A DNA stretch of 64,000 nucleotides from Marinibacterium profundimaris. Lineage in GTDB: Bacteria > Pseudomonadota > Alphaproteobacteria > Rhodobacterales > Rhodobacteraceae. The notes below the pieces were generated by a model that had not been told where the DNA came from, ran no database searches, and worked only from the letters and a program-made list of their open reading frames with translations. The position numbers and the translations under genes are program-made. This document shows, one piece after another, positions 17,763 through 26,487 of the stretch. Location: the NCBI RefSeq assembly GCF_002210095.1, contig NZ_AQQR01000009.1, forward strand, positions 1 to 64,000, read 5' to 3'. Position 1 is the stretch's first letter; each line of letters begins with the position of its first letter.

Positions 17763-18689
17763 TCAGGCGCCACCCGCCCCGCGCTTCGGCAATGCCCCCA
17801 CGCCTTCGGCCACGAGATCCAGAAGACGCGGCACGATCGGATACTGCAGCGAGGACCGGCGCGTGTAGGCGCCGGCCGGGAACTCGTCCAGCGGCTCGTC
17901 CAGCGGCAGCGCGGTCAGGCCGAGGGGCTCGAAAGTGGTGTCCAGCTCGATCGGCGCGGGCATGACGTATTTCCCGGTCGCCAGCAGGTTCAGGCCGAAT
18001 TCATAAGAGGTTGTCTGAACGGTGAAGTCGGGTGGGCGAAGCCCGTGGCGGATGAAATATCCGCGCACCATCGATGTCGTCTCGGGATCATCGGAATACA
18101 GGATCCACTGGGTCCGCGCCAGGTCCTCTGCCGAAACGGGGCCGTTGCCGGACAGGATCTCGTGCCGGACAGAGGCCAGGGCGCCCAGATGCACATCCGT
18201 CATCTTGCGCACCTCGATGGTCTCGTCGGCATCGTCGCGGACCAGCGCGCCAAAGACGACATCCAGCTCGCCCTTGCGCAGCAATGGCAGGTTGCGCAGG
18301 TGCACGTCGGCGCGCAGCACCAGCCGGGTTTCGGGGAATTCGGTGCGCAGCTTCTCGAAGGCGCCGGCCAGATAAGCGCGGCGGAACAGCGGCCCGGCGC
18401 CGACGCGCAGCACGTCCAGCCGGCGCGACTTGGTCGCCTCGATGGTCTCGCGGGCCTGCAGGTAGGCGTGCTCGATCCCGGTGGCGTGTTCGAACAGGTG
18501 GCGCCCGGCGGCCGTCAGCGTCATGCCCCGCGGCTGGCGCTCGAACAGAGGGGCCTGGTATTCATCCTCGAGCAGCTTCAGCCGCTTGGTCAGCGTGGGC
18601 TGGGCCAGCCGCAGCACGTCCGCCGCGGCGGTGAGCGTTCCGCAGCGCGCGATGGCCAGGAAGGCCGCGAGGTTCCTATCCATTCCCAT
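17763..18689 (-). CDS. LysR-family transcriptional regulator
   Basis: About 308 residues. Winged-helix start: LTAAADVLRLAQPTLTKRLKLLEDEYQAPLFER, then a periplasmic-binding-like effector domain (about 90-300). ATG 18689 and ATG 18683 are alternatives. It is divergent from the sulfatase/TTT operon and upstream of the FAH hydrolase, so it likely controls both. Confidence 0.92.
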   Translation of the reverse strand: MGMDRNLAAFLAIARCGTLTAAADVLRLAQPTLTKRLKLLEDEYQAPLFERQPRGMTLTAAGRHLFEHATGIEHAYLQARETIEATKSRRLDVLRVGAGPLFRRAYLAGAFEKLRTEFPETRLVLRADVHLRNLPLLRKGELDVVFGALVRDDADETIEVRKMTDVHLGALASVRHEILSGNGPVSAEDLARTQWILYSDDPETTSMVRGYFIRHGLRPPDFTVQTTSYEFGLNLLATGKYVMPAPIELDTTFEPLGLTALPLDEPLDEFPAGAYTRRSSLQYPIVPRLLDLVAEGVGALPKRGAGGA

Positions 18690-18708
18690 TGGTAATCTCA
18701 CCTTACCA
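18690..18708. promoter_or_regulatory. Inverted repeat TGGTAA-N7-TTACCA, candidate LysR site
   Basis: Perfect 6-base arms directly at the LysR start codon, followed by an AT-rich tract (18709-18730) that could form the divergent promoter. The 19-base dyad is near the size of LysR T-N11-A boxes. Confidence 0.5.
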
Positions 18709-18820
18709 TATTTTCTATTTTATTCTATCCCATCGACCCGATACCTCTCCGCGAAACGCAATCGGGCCGACCGGTGCCATAGCATGTGCACCACCGGAAC
18801 CGAGGGGGAGGGGAAAGTCC

Positions 18821-20404
18821 ATGCGCACAATCTTCGTCATGTTCGACTCGCTCAATCGTTCGGCTCTGGGCGCCTATGGCGGCACTGCGATCGACACGCC
18901 CAATTTCGACCGGTTCGCCAATCGCGCCGTCACCTTCGATCGCCACTACGTCGGCTCCCTGCCCTGCATGCCCGCACGCCGCGACATGCACACCGGGCGG
19001 CTGAACTTCCTGCACCGGCCCTGGGGCCCGCTGGAACCTTTCGACAATTCCTATGCCAAGCTGCTCGGCACCGCCGGGGTCTACACGCATCTCGTGTCCG
19101 ACCATCTGCACTACTTCGAGGACGGCGGCGCAGGCTATGTCACGACCTTCGACAGCTGGGATTTCATCCACGGCCAGGAATACGACCCGGTCAAGGCGCT
19201 GGTGGAACCCCCCGTGGCCCGCTTCCGCGAGATGTTCGATCCGCGTCACTATCCGCTGGAGCGCCTGAACGAGACCGGCCCGGTGACCCGCGAAGCCAGC
19301 GACCTGCTGGCCTGGCGCCGCGTGCGGCACGCGACCAACACGCTCTTCGTCCGCGAGGAAGAGGAATTCCCGACCGCGCGCTGCTTTGCCAGCGCCTTCG
19401 ACTTCCTCGAGCTGAACAAGGAGTCCGACAACTTCTTCCTGCAGCTGGAATGCTTCGACCCGCACGAGCCCTTCTGCGCGCCCGAGCGGTTCATGCAGGC
19501 CTATGACACCGGCCGCAAGGGGCCGATCCTCGACTGGCCGGTCTACGAGAAGGTCACGAACTCCGCCGAGGAAATCGCCGATCTGCGCGGCAACTACGCC
19601 GCGCTGGCCGCCATGTGCGACGAATACTTCGGCAAGCTGCTGGACTGGATGGACGAGAACGACGCCTGGAAGGACACCTGCCTGATCCTGACCACCGATC
19701 ATGGCTTCCTGCTGGGCGAACACGAATGGTGGGGCAAGAACAAGATGCCCTACTACGAGGAGATCTCGCACATCCCGCTGATGATCTGGCATCCCGAGGC
19801 CGCCGACCAGGCCGGCACGCGCCGCGAGGCGCTAACCCAGACGACCGACCTGATGCCCACCTTCCTTGACCTCTACGGCATCGACGTGCCTGCGGAAGCG
19901 ACCGCGCAGTCGCTGCTGCCGCTGGTCCGGGGAGAAGGGCAAGGCGCCGACAGCGTGATCTACGGAATGTTCGCCGGCCCCATCGGCATTACGGACGGAA
20001 CCTATTCCTACTATCATTACCCCTGCTCCACCGATGGCGAGGGGTTCAGTCTCTATACCGTGATGCCGGCGCATATGGACAAGCCCTTCGACGTGGCCGA
20101 GATCCGCGCGGCCTCGTTGTCGCAGCCCTTCGATTTCACCAAGGGCGCGCCGCTTCTGCGCGTGCCGATGTCGCCGCAGAACGGCGAGGCCGGGCTGGAC
20201 GCCGTACGCAACCGGCCCGATGCGCTGCAACTATTCGACCTGGCCCGCGATCCCGGGCAGGAAAACCCGATCGAGAACCCGGCGCTGGTCGCCCGGTTCC
20301 GCCGCGAGATCGCGGCACATATGGCCCGCCACGATGCCCCTGCCGAGATGTACGATCTCTACGGGCTCGACCGCGAACAACAGGACCGGATGGCCGCGAC
20401 CTGA
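18821..20404 (+). CDS. Type I sulfatase (formylglycine-dependent), cytoplasmic
   Basis: 527 residues. MFDSLNRSALGAYGG is the usual metal-binding N-terminus, and Cys49 in CMPARRDMHTGR matches the C-x-P-x-R motif whose Cys is converted to formylglycine. LILTTDHGFLLGEHEWWGKN gives the DH metal ligands and KNKMPYYEE follows. No signal peptide, so the substrate must be imported first; the TTT importer genes follow directly. Members of this family cut sulfate or phosphonate esters. The maturase is not in the window. The translation starting upstream of 18821 lacks a ribosome site; GGGGGAGGGG precedes 18821. Confidence 0.9.
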   Translation: MRTIFVMFDSLNRSALGAYGGTAIDTPNFDRFANRAVTFDRHYVGSLPCMPARRDMHTGRLNFLHRPWGPLEPFDNSYAKLLGTAGVYTHLVSDHLHYFEDGGAGYVTTFDSWDFIHGQEYDPVKALVEPPVARFREMFDPRHYPLERLNETGPVTREASDLLAWRRVRHATNTLFVREEEEFPTARCFASAFDFLELNKESDNFFLQLECFDPHEPFCAPERFMQAYDTGRKGPILDWPVYEKVTNSAEEIADLRGNYAALAAMCDEYFGKLLDWMDENDAWKDTCLILTTDHGFLLGEHEWWGKNKMPYYEEISHIPLMIWHPEAADQAGTRREALTQTTDLMPTFLDLYGIDVPAEATAQSLLPLVRGEGQGADSVIYGMFAGPIGITDGTYSYYHYPCSTDGEGFSLYTVMPAHMDKPFDVAEIRAASLSQPFDFTKGAPLLRVPMSPQNGEAGLDAVRNRPDALQLFDLARDPGQENPIENPALVARFRREIAAHMARHDAPAEMYDLYGLDREQQDRMAAT

Positions 20405-20444
20405 GCGGGCCGCCGGCAATCAGTAGAACCGAGGAGGAGACACC

Positions 20445-21440
20445 ATGACCATCAAGTTGACCGCAGTTTCTCTGGCCGGGGCAGCAGCCCTCGCCCTCAG
20501 CGCCGGGACGGCATTCGCCGAATTCCCCGAGCGCAACATCGAGAACATCTTTCCCTGGGGCCCCGGCTCGGCCATGGCCGCGACCCAGATCATCTCGGAA
20601 GCCATGGGCGAAGAGCTGGACACCAATATCTCGGTTGTCTCGACGCCCGGCGGCGCCGGGGTGAAGGCCTTTGAAACCGCGTTGAGGAAGCCCGCCGACG
20701 GCTACACGATCATCGACGGATGGGTCGCGCCGCTGGTGCTGCAGCCGCAGGTCGGCAATGCCGACTGGTCGCATGACGATTTCATCCCGCTGTGGTCCGC
20801 GACCTCGGTGCCCTTCGCACTGGTGACCCGCAAGGACGAAGACCGCTGGACCGATTTCCCAAGCTTCATCCAGTACATGAAGGACAACCCGGGCGAGCTG
20901 CGCTATTCCTCCGGGTCCATCGGGAACATCCCGCACATGGTGCTGGCCAAGGTCATGCAGGCCAACGGCGTCTATGCGCGCAACATCCCCTATCCGCAGG
21001 ACGGCGACGCCTTCAAGGATCTGCGCGGCGGGCTGCTGGATTTCAGCTTCAACAACCCCACCACCTATGACGCCAACAGCGACGCGTTCCAGGCCCTGGC
21101 CGTGCTCAGCGACCGCGAAGACATCCGCCCGCTGTTCGACGACGCGCCGCTGGTGAACTCCTTCGGGGCCGATATGGGGCTGTCGGGGCTCGCTCCGGGT
21201 GGCTGGCACTGGTACCTGGTCAAGGAAGGCACACCTGACGATGTGGTGGAAACGCTGCGGACGGCGATGAAGGCGGCGCTGGACCGGCCCGAAGTGCAGG
21301 AAAAGCTGATCTCGATCGGGTTCTTCCCGACGATGTATTCGCCCGACCAGTATGACGAGATCGTCGGCACCGTGGGCGAACAGCTGCAATCGGCGCAGGA
21401 CGCCATCGCCTGGGAAGCCGAAAAGAACGCCGGAAACTAA
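20445..21440 (+). CDS. Tripartite tricarboxylate transporter (TctC/Bug) binding protein
   Basis: 331 residues with a clear signal peptide ending AGTAFAEFPERNI near residue 26. GPGSAMAATQIISEAM, GGAGVKAFETAL and LRYSSGSIGNIPHM follow the TctC pattern. Periplasmic capture of a carboxylated ligand for the TctA/TctB channel downstream. Coming straight after a cytoplasmic sulfatase suggests the ligand is a sulfate ester of an organic acid; that is inference. Confidence 0.9.
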   Translation: MTIKLTAVSLAGAAALALSAGTAFAEFPERNIENIFPWGPGSAMAATQIISEAMGEELDTNISVVSTPGGAGVKAFETALRKPADGYTIIDGWVAPLVLQPQVGNADWSHDDFIPLWSATSVPFALVTRKDEDRWTDFPSFIQYMKDNPGELRYSSGSIGNIPHMVLAKVMQANGVYARNIPYPQDGDAFKDLRGGLLDFSFNNPTTYDANSDAFQALAVLSDREDIRPLFDDAPLVNSFGADMGLSGLAPGGWHWYLVKEGTPDDVVETLRTAMKAALDRPEVQEKLISIGFFPTMYSPDQYDEIVGTVGEQLQSAQDAIAWEAEKNAGN

Positions 21441-21463
21441 GCCGGGCTGCGGAGGTACTCTTG

Positions 21464-22006
21464 ATGGAACAGGGCGGACAGCGACGGACAGCGGAATGGC
21501 TGGTACTTGCGGCGTTTCTCGCCGTCGTCGCCCTGGTCTTTCAGCAGATCGCAACCTCGCTGACCGCCCAGGGCGCGGCCAGCGGGGATCCGTTGTCCAA
21601 CTCGGCGATGTTCCCGCGGCTGGTGGCCTGGGTGATGCTCGGGCTATCCGCCCTGATCGCCGTGATGATGCTCATTGGGCGGATGCCCCGCCCTGGCGAG
21701 ATCCACGCCGTCGACACCACCCCTGACATTCCCCCAGAGCCGGAAGCCCTGCGCAAAGGCATGCTGATCGGCATGATCGGGGCGGTTGTGCTCTATCTCC
21801 TGCTGCTCCAGCCGCTCGGCTTCCAACTGGCGACCCTTGCGCTCATGACCGGGCTCTTCGCGCTCTTCGGCGTCCGGCCCTGGTGGCGCGCGGTGGTCGC
21901 CGGCGCCGGCATCACGCTGCTGGTCTCATTCGTCTTCGAGGGCATCCTGAAGGTCGTCCTGCCCACGGGCGTCTTCGGGATCTCGCTCCCGCTCGGCCTG
22001 TTCTGA
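21464..22006 (+). CDS. TTT transporter small membrane subunit (TctB)
   Basis: 180 residues with four hydrophobic segments (about 10-30, 50-70, 98-118, 120-165), as usual for TctB. GGAGG stands eight bases before ATG 21464; a TTG at 21461 is an alternative. It lies between TctC and TctA in the standard order. Confidence 0.88.
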   Translation: MEQGGQRRTAEWLVLAAFLAVVALVFQQIATSLTAQGAASGDPLSNSAMFPRLVAWVMLGLSALIAVMMLIGRMPRPGEIHAVDTTPDIPPEPEALRKGMLIGMIGAVVLYLLLLQPLGFQLATLALMTGLFALFGVRPWWRAVVAGAGITLLVSFVFEGILKVVLPTGVFGISLPLGLF

Positions 22007-22016
22007 GGATTCGTCC

Positions 22017-23528
22017 ATGTTCGACATGCTCCTGTCCGGAATGGACCTGCTCGCATCGCCGCAGGTGATCCTGCTGGTGGCCTTCGGCTGCATCGGCGGT
22101 CTGCGGGTCGGCGCTCTGCCCGGGCTTGGCCCGCTGATGGGCATCATCCTCATGCTGCCGCTGGCCTATTACCTGCCCCCGGTGGCCGGCATGGGGATGC
22201 TGATCGCGATCTATGTCGGCGGCTCCTGCGGCGGCGCGGTCGCGGCGATCCTGCTAAGGATACCCGGCACACCCCTGGCCGCCGCCACCCTGCTTGACGG
22301 CTATCCCATGGCAAAGAACGGCCGGGCCGGTGACGCCATCGGCGTGGCGATCTCGGCCTCGGCCATCGGCGGGATCTTCGGCGGCATCGTCCTGGTCTTC
22401 TTCGCGCCGCTGCTGGCGCAGGTCGCGGTCAATTTCGGTCCGCCCGAGTATTTCGCCCTGGCCATCACGGGGCTGCTCTCGATTGCCGTGGTGTCGTCGG
22501 AATCCACGCTCAAGGGCCTGCTGACGGGCTGCCTCGGCCTGCTTATCGCCATGGTCGGCACCGACCCGATGAACAACGCCTACCGCTTCGACTTCGGCAT
22601 GTCCGACCTGCTTGGCGGCGTCCACATCGTCGCCGTCGTCGTCGGGCTTTTCGCGCTGTCCGAAGCCGCGTTCCAGATTCGCGAGGGGCACATGGATGCC
22701 CGTCCCGACGTGCAGAATGTCCGCGTCTCGTTCCGGTCGCTGTTCCTGATGCTGGAGCACAAGTGGAACCTGCTGCGCTCCAGCGTGATCGGCACCTTCT
22801 TCGGCGCCCTGCCCGGCGCCAGCGGCATCATCGCCTCGTTCACCGCCTATGCCATCGCCCGCGCCGGAAACCGCGGCGGCGAAACATATGGCGAGGGCGC
22901 GGTGGGCGGTGTCGTCGCGACCGAATCCTCCAACAACGCCTGCTGCGGCGGCGCGCTGATACCGACGCTTGCGCTGGCCATCCCCGGCGATGCCGCCTGC
23001 GCCGTGCTGATGGGCGCGCTGCTTCTGCTGGGCCTGCAGCCCGGGCCGCAGCTTTTCACGCTGAGCGGCGACATCGTCGGCGGCGTGTTCCTGGCCTACC
23101 TGCTTGCCAATGTCTTTCTCTTCGTGCTGGGCATCCTGCTGACGCCGGTCTTCGTTTCGGTTCTGAAACTGAAGAAGAAGTTCCTCGTGCCCTCGGTTCT
23201 GCTGCTGTCGCTGGTGGGGGTATACGCTCTGCAATCCTCGGTCTTCGACCTGTGGATGGCCTTCCTCTTCGGGGCGGTGGGCTACGTGCTGCGCCGGTTC
23301 GACTACCCGCTGGCGCCCATTGTCATCGGTATCGTGCTGGGCCCCATTGCCGAGGGCAACTATCGCCGCTCGCTGCTGTTGTCGCGCGACGGGTTCGAGA
23401 TCTTTCTCGACCGGCCGATCTGCGCCACCATCCTGGCAATCAACGTGCTGGTGATCCTCTGGGTCGTCACGCCCGCCAGGTTCAAATCCCGCCTGACGCA
23501 GCGCCTTCACCTGGCGGGGCCGCGATGA
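22017..23528 (+). CDS. TTT transporter large membrane subunit (TctA)
   Basis: 503 residues, multi-pass. Family signatures GALPGLGPLMGIILMLPLAY near residue 32, YVGGSCGGAVAAILLRIPGTP and DGYPMAKNGRAGDAIG are visible. The usual Asn-Pro-Gly in the second signature is Arg-Ile-Pro-Gly here. It ends the sulfatase operon; a strong hairpin lies about 290 bases downstream. A possible 81-codon frame overlapping its stop (23525-23770) is not convincing. Confidence 0.92.
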   Translation: MFDMLLSGMDLLASPQVILLVAFGCIGGLRVGALPGLGPLMGIILMLPLAYYLPPVAGMGMLIAIYVGGSCGGAVAAILLRIPGTPLAAATLLDGYPMAKNGRAGDAIGVAISASAIGGIFGGIVLVFFAPLLAQVAVNFGPPEYFALAITGLLSIAVVSSESTLKGLLTGCLGLLIAMVGTDPMNNAYRFDFGMSDLLGGVHIVAVVVGLFALSEAAFQIREGHMDARPDVQNVRVSFRSLFLMLEHKWNLLRSSVIGTFFGALPGASGIIASFTAYAIARAGNRGGETYGEGAVGGVVATESSNNACCGGALIPTLALAIPGDAACAVLMGALLLLGLQPGPQLFTLSGDIVGGVFLAYLLANVFLFVLGILLTPVFVSVLKLKKKFLVPSVLLLSLVGVYALQSSVFDLWMAFLFGAVGYVLRRFDYPLAPIVIGIVLGPIAEGNYRRSLLLSRDGFEIFLDRPICATILAINVLVILWVVTPARFKSRLTQRLHLAGPR

Positions 23529-23817
23529 CCCGCAGGGTCAGGGCAATGATCGACCAGCTGCGGACGCGCTTCGCCTATCGGCCCGAGCGCCACTACATGC
23601 GCGGCCCGGGTCCTGCATCCTCTGCCGGCGGGCCTGCCGCCGGGGCAGATCGCGCCCCCCGAACGCATCAGGACGGGCGGCACGGCGATGCGCAGGAGAC
23701 GCAGTCCTCTTCCACGCAGTCCGGGCAGGCATCCGATCGGATGGCACGCTCGCAGGCGTCAGGCGGCTGAGCCGGGTCAATCTTACCGGTCACACCGAAG
23801 GGGGGTCCGGAAAGGAC

Positions 23818-23854
23818 AAAAAGGGGAGCCGGAGATGAGCCGGCTCCCCTTTTT
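23818..23854. terminator. Bidirectional rho-independent terminator
   Basis: A5, then GGGGAGCCGG (23823-23832), 7-base loop, CCGGCTCCCC (23840-23849), then T5. The perfect 10-bp GC stem with A and T tracts on either side can end both the rightward TTT operon and the leftward MFS gene. Confidence 0.9.
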
Positions 23855-23889
23855 AATGTCACGTGCGCCAGGTCGGTGGCGCGCGACGG

Positions 23890-25158
23890 TCAGGCCAGTT
23901 GCCGGCGTGTCCAGCGCTGGAACAGGTACAGCGTGACAGAGGTCACGATCACCCCCGACAGCAGGTAGAGCGCCGCCGCCCAGAGCCCGAAGGCATTGGT
24001 CAGCACCAGACCCGCCAGCGGCGCGAAGGCCGCGCCGAACAGCCACGACAGGTTGGTCGCGACCGCCGTGCCGGAATAGCGGAACTCGGCCGGGAAACGG
24101 TTGGGCACGATGGCGCTGGCCTGGCCATAGGCGAAGCCCAGCAGCAGGAAGCCCAGCAGAATGAAGACCCAGGGCGCGGACTCCAGCGTGCCGATGCTCA
24201 GGCACAGGAGCACGATCAGCGAGGTGCTGATCCAGAGCACGGTCTGCCGCCCGATCCGGTCCGCCAGGATCCCCGACATGATCACGCCGAAGACCCCGAG
24301 GATCGCGCCCATCAGCTGGTAAAGCAGGATGTTCGAGATCGGCTGGTCGGTATACAGAAGCGCGTATGCCAGCGGGAAGACCGTGACCATGTGGAACAGC
24401 GCGTAGCTTGCCAGCGGCAGGAAGGTCGAAACCACGATCGGCCGCCACTGGGTGTCCAGAAGCTCGCGGAACGGGGCGGATTGCAGCGGCGCCCGATCGC
24501 CGCCGAAATCCGCTTCAAGCAAACGGATCCGTGCAAACAGCGCCACGACGTTTACCGCGAAAACGGCGAAGAAGGCAAAGCGCCAGCCGAACTGCATGAA
24601 CTCGGCGTCCGTCAGGAAACCGGTGAGCACGAAGTAGAGAGACGCCGCAACGACGAAGCCCAGCGGGCCGCCCAGTTGCGGGATCATCGCGTAGAAACCG
24701 TTCCTGTTCTTCGGTGCGGCATTTTGCAACTGCAGCGTCAAACCGTCCCAGGCACCGCCCAGGCCGATGCCCTGAAGAAAGCGCATCACGGCCAGCAGCA
24801 GCGGCGCGGCGACGCCGGCCTTCTCGTAGCCGGGCAGCAGCCCGATCGCGACGGTCGAGGTGCCAAGGATCATCAGTGCGGCCACCACTTTCCATTGCCG
24901 GCCAAGCCGCCGCTGCACCCGCCTACCGAGAAGTCCGGCCACGGGGCGGGCGATAAATGCCAGAGAAAACAGAAGGAAAGACAGCATTGTGCCGGTGACG
25001 GGATCAAAATTCGGAAAAAACAGCTGCGGGAAGACGATGGCCGAGGCGATCGCGTAGACAAAAAATCCGAAGAAATCCGTCACGCGCGCCATGATCACCG
25101 TGGTGACGATTTCGTCCATGGTCACGTGCCGGGAAGCGTGGTTATCTATGGTTGTCAC
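23890..25158 (-). CDS. MFS transporter, metabolite:H+ symporter-like
   Basis: 422 residues, about 12 membrane segments. DFFGFFVYAIASAIVFPQLFF at the start, RPVAGLLGRRVQRRLGR after segment 2, and RFLQGIGLGGAWDG in segment 4 resemble the MHS (ProP/PcaK-like) group that takes up organic acids, betaines or aromatic acids. Divergent from cyoA and without an adjacent enzyme, so no substrate can be named. Confidence 0.85.
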   Translation of the reverse strand: MTTIDNHASRHVTMDEIVTTVIMARVTDFFGFFVYAIASAIVFPQLFFPNFDPVTGTMLSFLLFSLAFIARPVAGLLGRRVQRRLGRQWKVVAALMILGTSTVAIGLLPGYEKAGVAAPLLLAVMRFLQGIGLGGAWDGLTLQLQNAAPKNRNGFYAMIPQLGGPLGFVVAASLYFVLTGFLTDAEFMQFGWRFAFFAVFAVNVVALFARIRLLEADFGGDRAPLQSAPFRELLDTQWRPIVVSTFLPLASYALFHMVTVFPLAYALLYTDQPISNILLYQLMGAILGVFGVIMSGILADRIGRQTVLWISTSLIVLLCLSIGTLESAPWVFILLGFLLLGFAYGQASAIVPNRFPAEFRYSGTAVATNLSWLFGAAFAPLAGLVLTNAFGLWAAALYLLSGVIVTSVTLYLFQRWTRRQLA

Positions 25159-25205
25159 GGGAGGTTCTCCGATAGAGGGGCGGCCGCCTGAAGCGGGGTG
25201 CGCGC

Positions 25206-25219
25206 TTGTGCCTTATCAA
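25206..25219. promoter_or_regulatory. FNR-like box TTGTG-N4-ATCAA upstream of cyoA
   Basis: Matches the FNR/FnrL consensus TTGAT-N4-ATCAA in eight of ten positions, in the 206-base gap between the MFS gene and cyoA. Oxygen-dependent control of cyo operons by FNR-type proteins is known in other bacteria; its use here is inferred. Confidence 0.4.
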
Positions 25220-25364
25220 ATCAGTGGGAATTTCATCAAGAAGCCATTGCGTTTTTCTGCAACTGCGAGATATCCCGCCCTCGCCGGATGTTGCTGCCAG
25301 CCATTGGCCGACCTGCCATGACCCAGACCTGCCATGTCCGGAAAAATCGAGACGGAGACAGACC

Positions 25365-26483
25365 ATGAGCACCCGGCGCTCCCGCATCCTATCGGTATCG
25401 GCTCTCGTGATATCGGCGTCCCTCCTGTCGGGATGCGACCTTTTGCTGCTGAACCCATCCGGCGACGTGGCGGCCCAGCAGGGCGAACTTATCATATATT
25501 CCACGATTCTCATGCTGATCGTGATCCTGCCGGTCCTGGCGCTGACGGTGTTCTTCGCGTGGAAGTACCGCGAATCGAACCGCGAGGCGCGCTACGAGCC
25601 GGACTGGGATCACTCCATCAGCCTCGAAATCGTCGTCTGGTCGCTGCCGCTTGCGATCATCATCTGCCTCGGCGGGCTGACCTGGGTCGCGACGCACCGG
25701 CTGAACCCCTATGACGAGGTCAGGCGCATCGCGCCGGGCGTCCCGGTGGACGAAACCGTCAAGCCGCTGACCATCCAGGTCGTCGCGCTCGACTGGAAAT
25801 GGCTGTTCATCTACCCCGAACAGAACATCGCCATGGTCAACGAGGTCGCCGCGATCACCGACCGCCCGGTCGAGTTCAAGCTGACCTCCTCCACGGTGAT
25901 GAACTCCTTCTACATCCCGTCGCTGGCCGGCATGATCTACACCATGCCCGGCATGGAGACCGAGATGAACGCCGTCATGAACGAGGATGGCGTCTACGAG
26001 GGCTTTGCCTCCAACTACTCGGGCCTCGGCTACAACTGGATGCGGTTCACCTTCCATTCCACGGACGAGGCCGGGTTCGACGAATGGGTCGAAAAGGTCC
26101 GCTCCGAAGGCGCAACGCTGGACCGCGACGCCTTTGTCGCGCTGGACCAGCCCTCGATGAAACATCCGGTCACGCCCTACGGCACAGTCGAGGACGGGCT
26201 CTGGACCCGGATCCTAAACCAATGCGTCGACGACCAGTCGCTGTGCCTGAACGACATGATGATGGTCGATGCGCTTGGCGGCGGCGGGCTGGAAGGGATC
26301 TATAACCGCGAGATCTACCGCGGGCTGTGCACCGCGGAAAATCCGCATGCCCTGATCGAGATCCTGCGCCCGCAGGACGCCCATCGCGAAGCCGCGCTGC
26401 TGTCGGCCATCGGGGGCACCCCCCCGATGCCGCCGGTATCGACGGCCAAACCGCAGACCTCCACAGGACCCGAAGGGCAGTAA
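25365..26483 (+). CDS. cyoA: Cytochrome bo3-type quinol oxidase subunit II
   Basis: 372-residue lipoprotein: signal peptide with lipobox LLSGC (Cys near residue 24), two membrane segments (about 45-65 and 90-110), then a periplasmic cupredoxin fold. [17 protein letters not shown] and [23 protein letters not shown] are CyoA-like; the CuA ligands of cytochrome c oxidases are absent, which marks it as a quinol oxidase. ATG 25365 is preferred with GGAGA eleven bases upstream, since it alone gives a proper lipoprotein signal. First gene of cyoABCD-SURF1. Confidence 0.96.
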   Translation: MSTRRSRILSVSALVISASLLSGCDLLLLNPSGDVAAQQGELIIYSTILMLIVILPVLALTVFFAWKYRESNREARYEPDWDHSISLEIVVWSLPLAIIICLGGLTWVATHRLNPYDEVRRIAPGVPVDETVKPLTIQVVALDWKWLFIYPEQNIAMVNEVAAITDRPVEFKLTSSTVMNSFYIPSLAGMIYTMPGMETEMNAVMNEDGVYEGFASNYSGLGYNWMRFTFHSTDEAGFDEWVEKVRSEGATLDRDAFVALDQPSMKHPVTPYGTVEDGLWTRILNQCVDDQSLCLNDMMMVDALGGGGLEGIYNREIYRGLCTAENPHALIEILRPQDAHREAALLSAIGGTPPMPPVSTAKPQTSTGPEGQ

Positions 26484-26487
26484 GACC

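Noticed and set aside
23525-23770. Possible 81-codon gene overlapping the TctA stop
   Set aside because: Has an ATGA overlap, but the product is low-complexity with no motif and no clear ribosome site; could be a short remnant. Not convincing enough to list.
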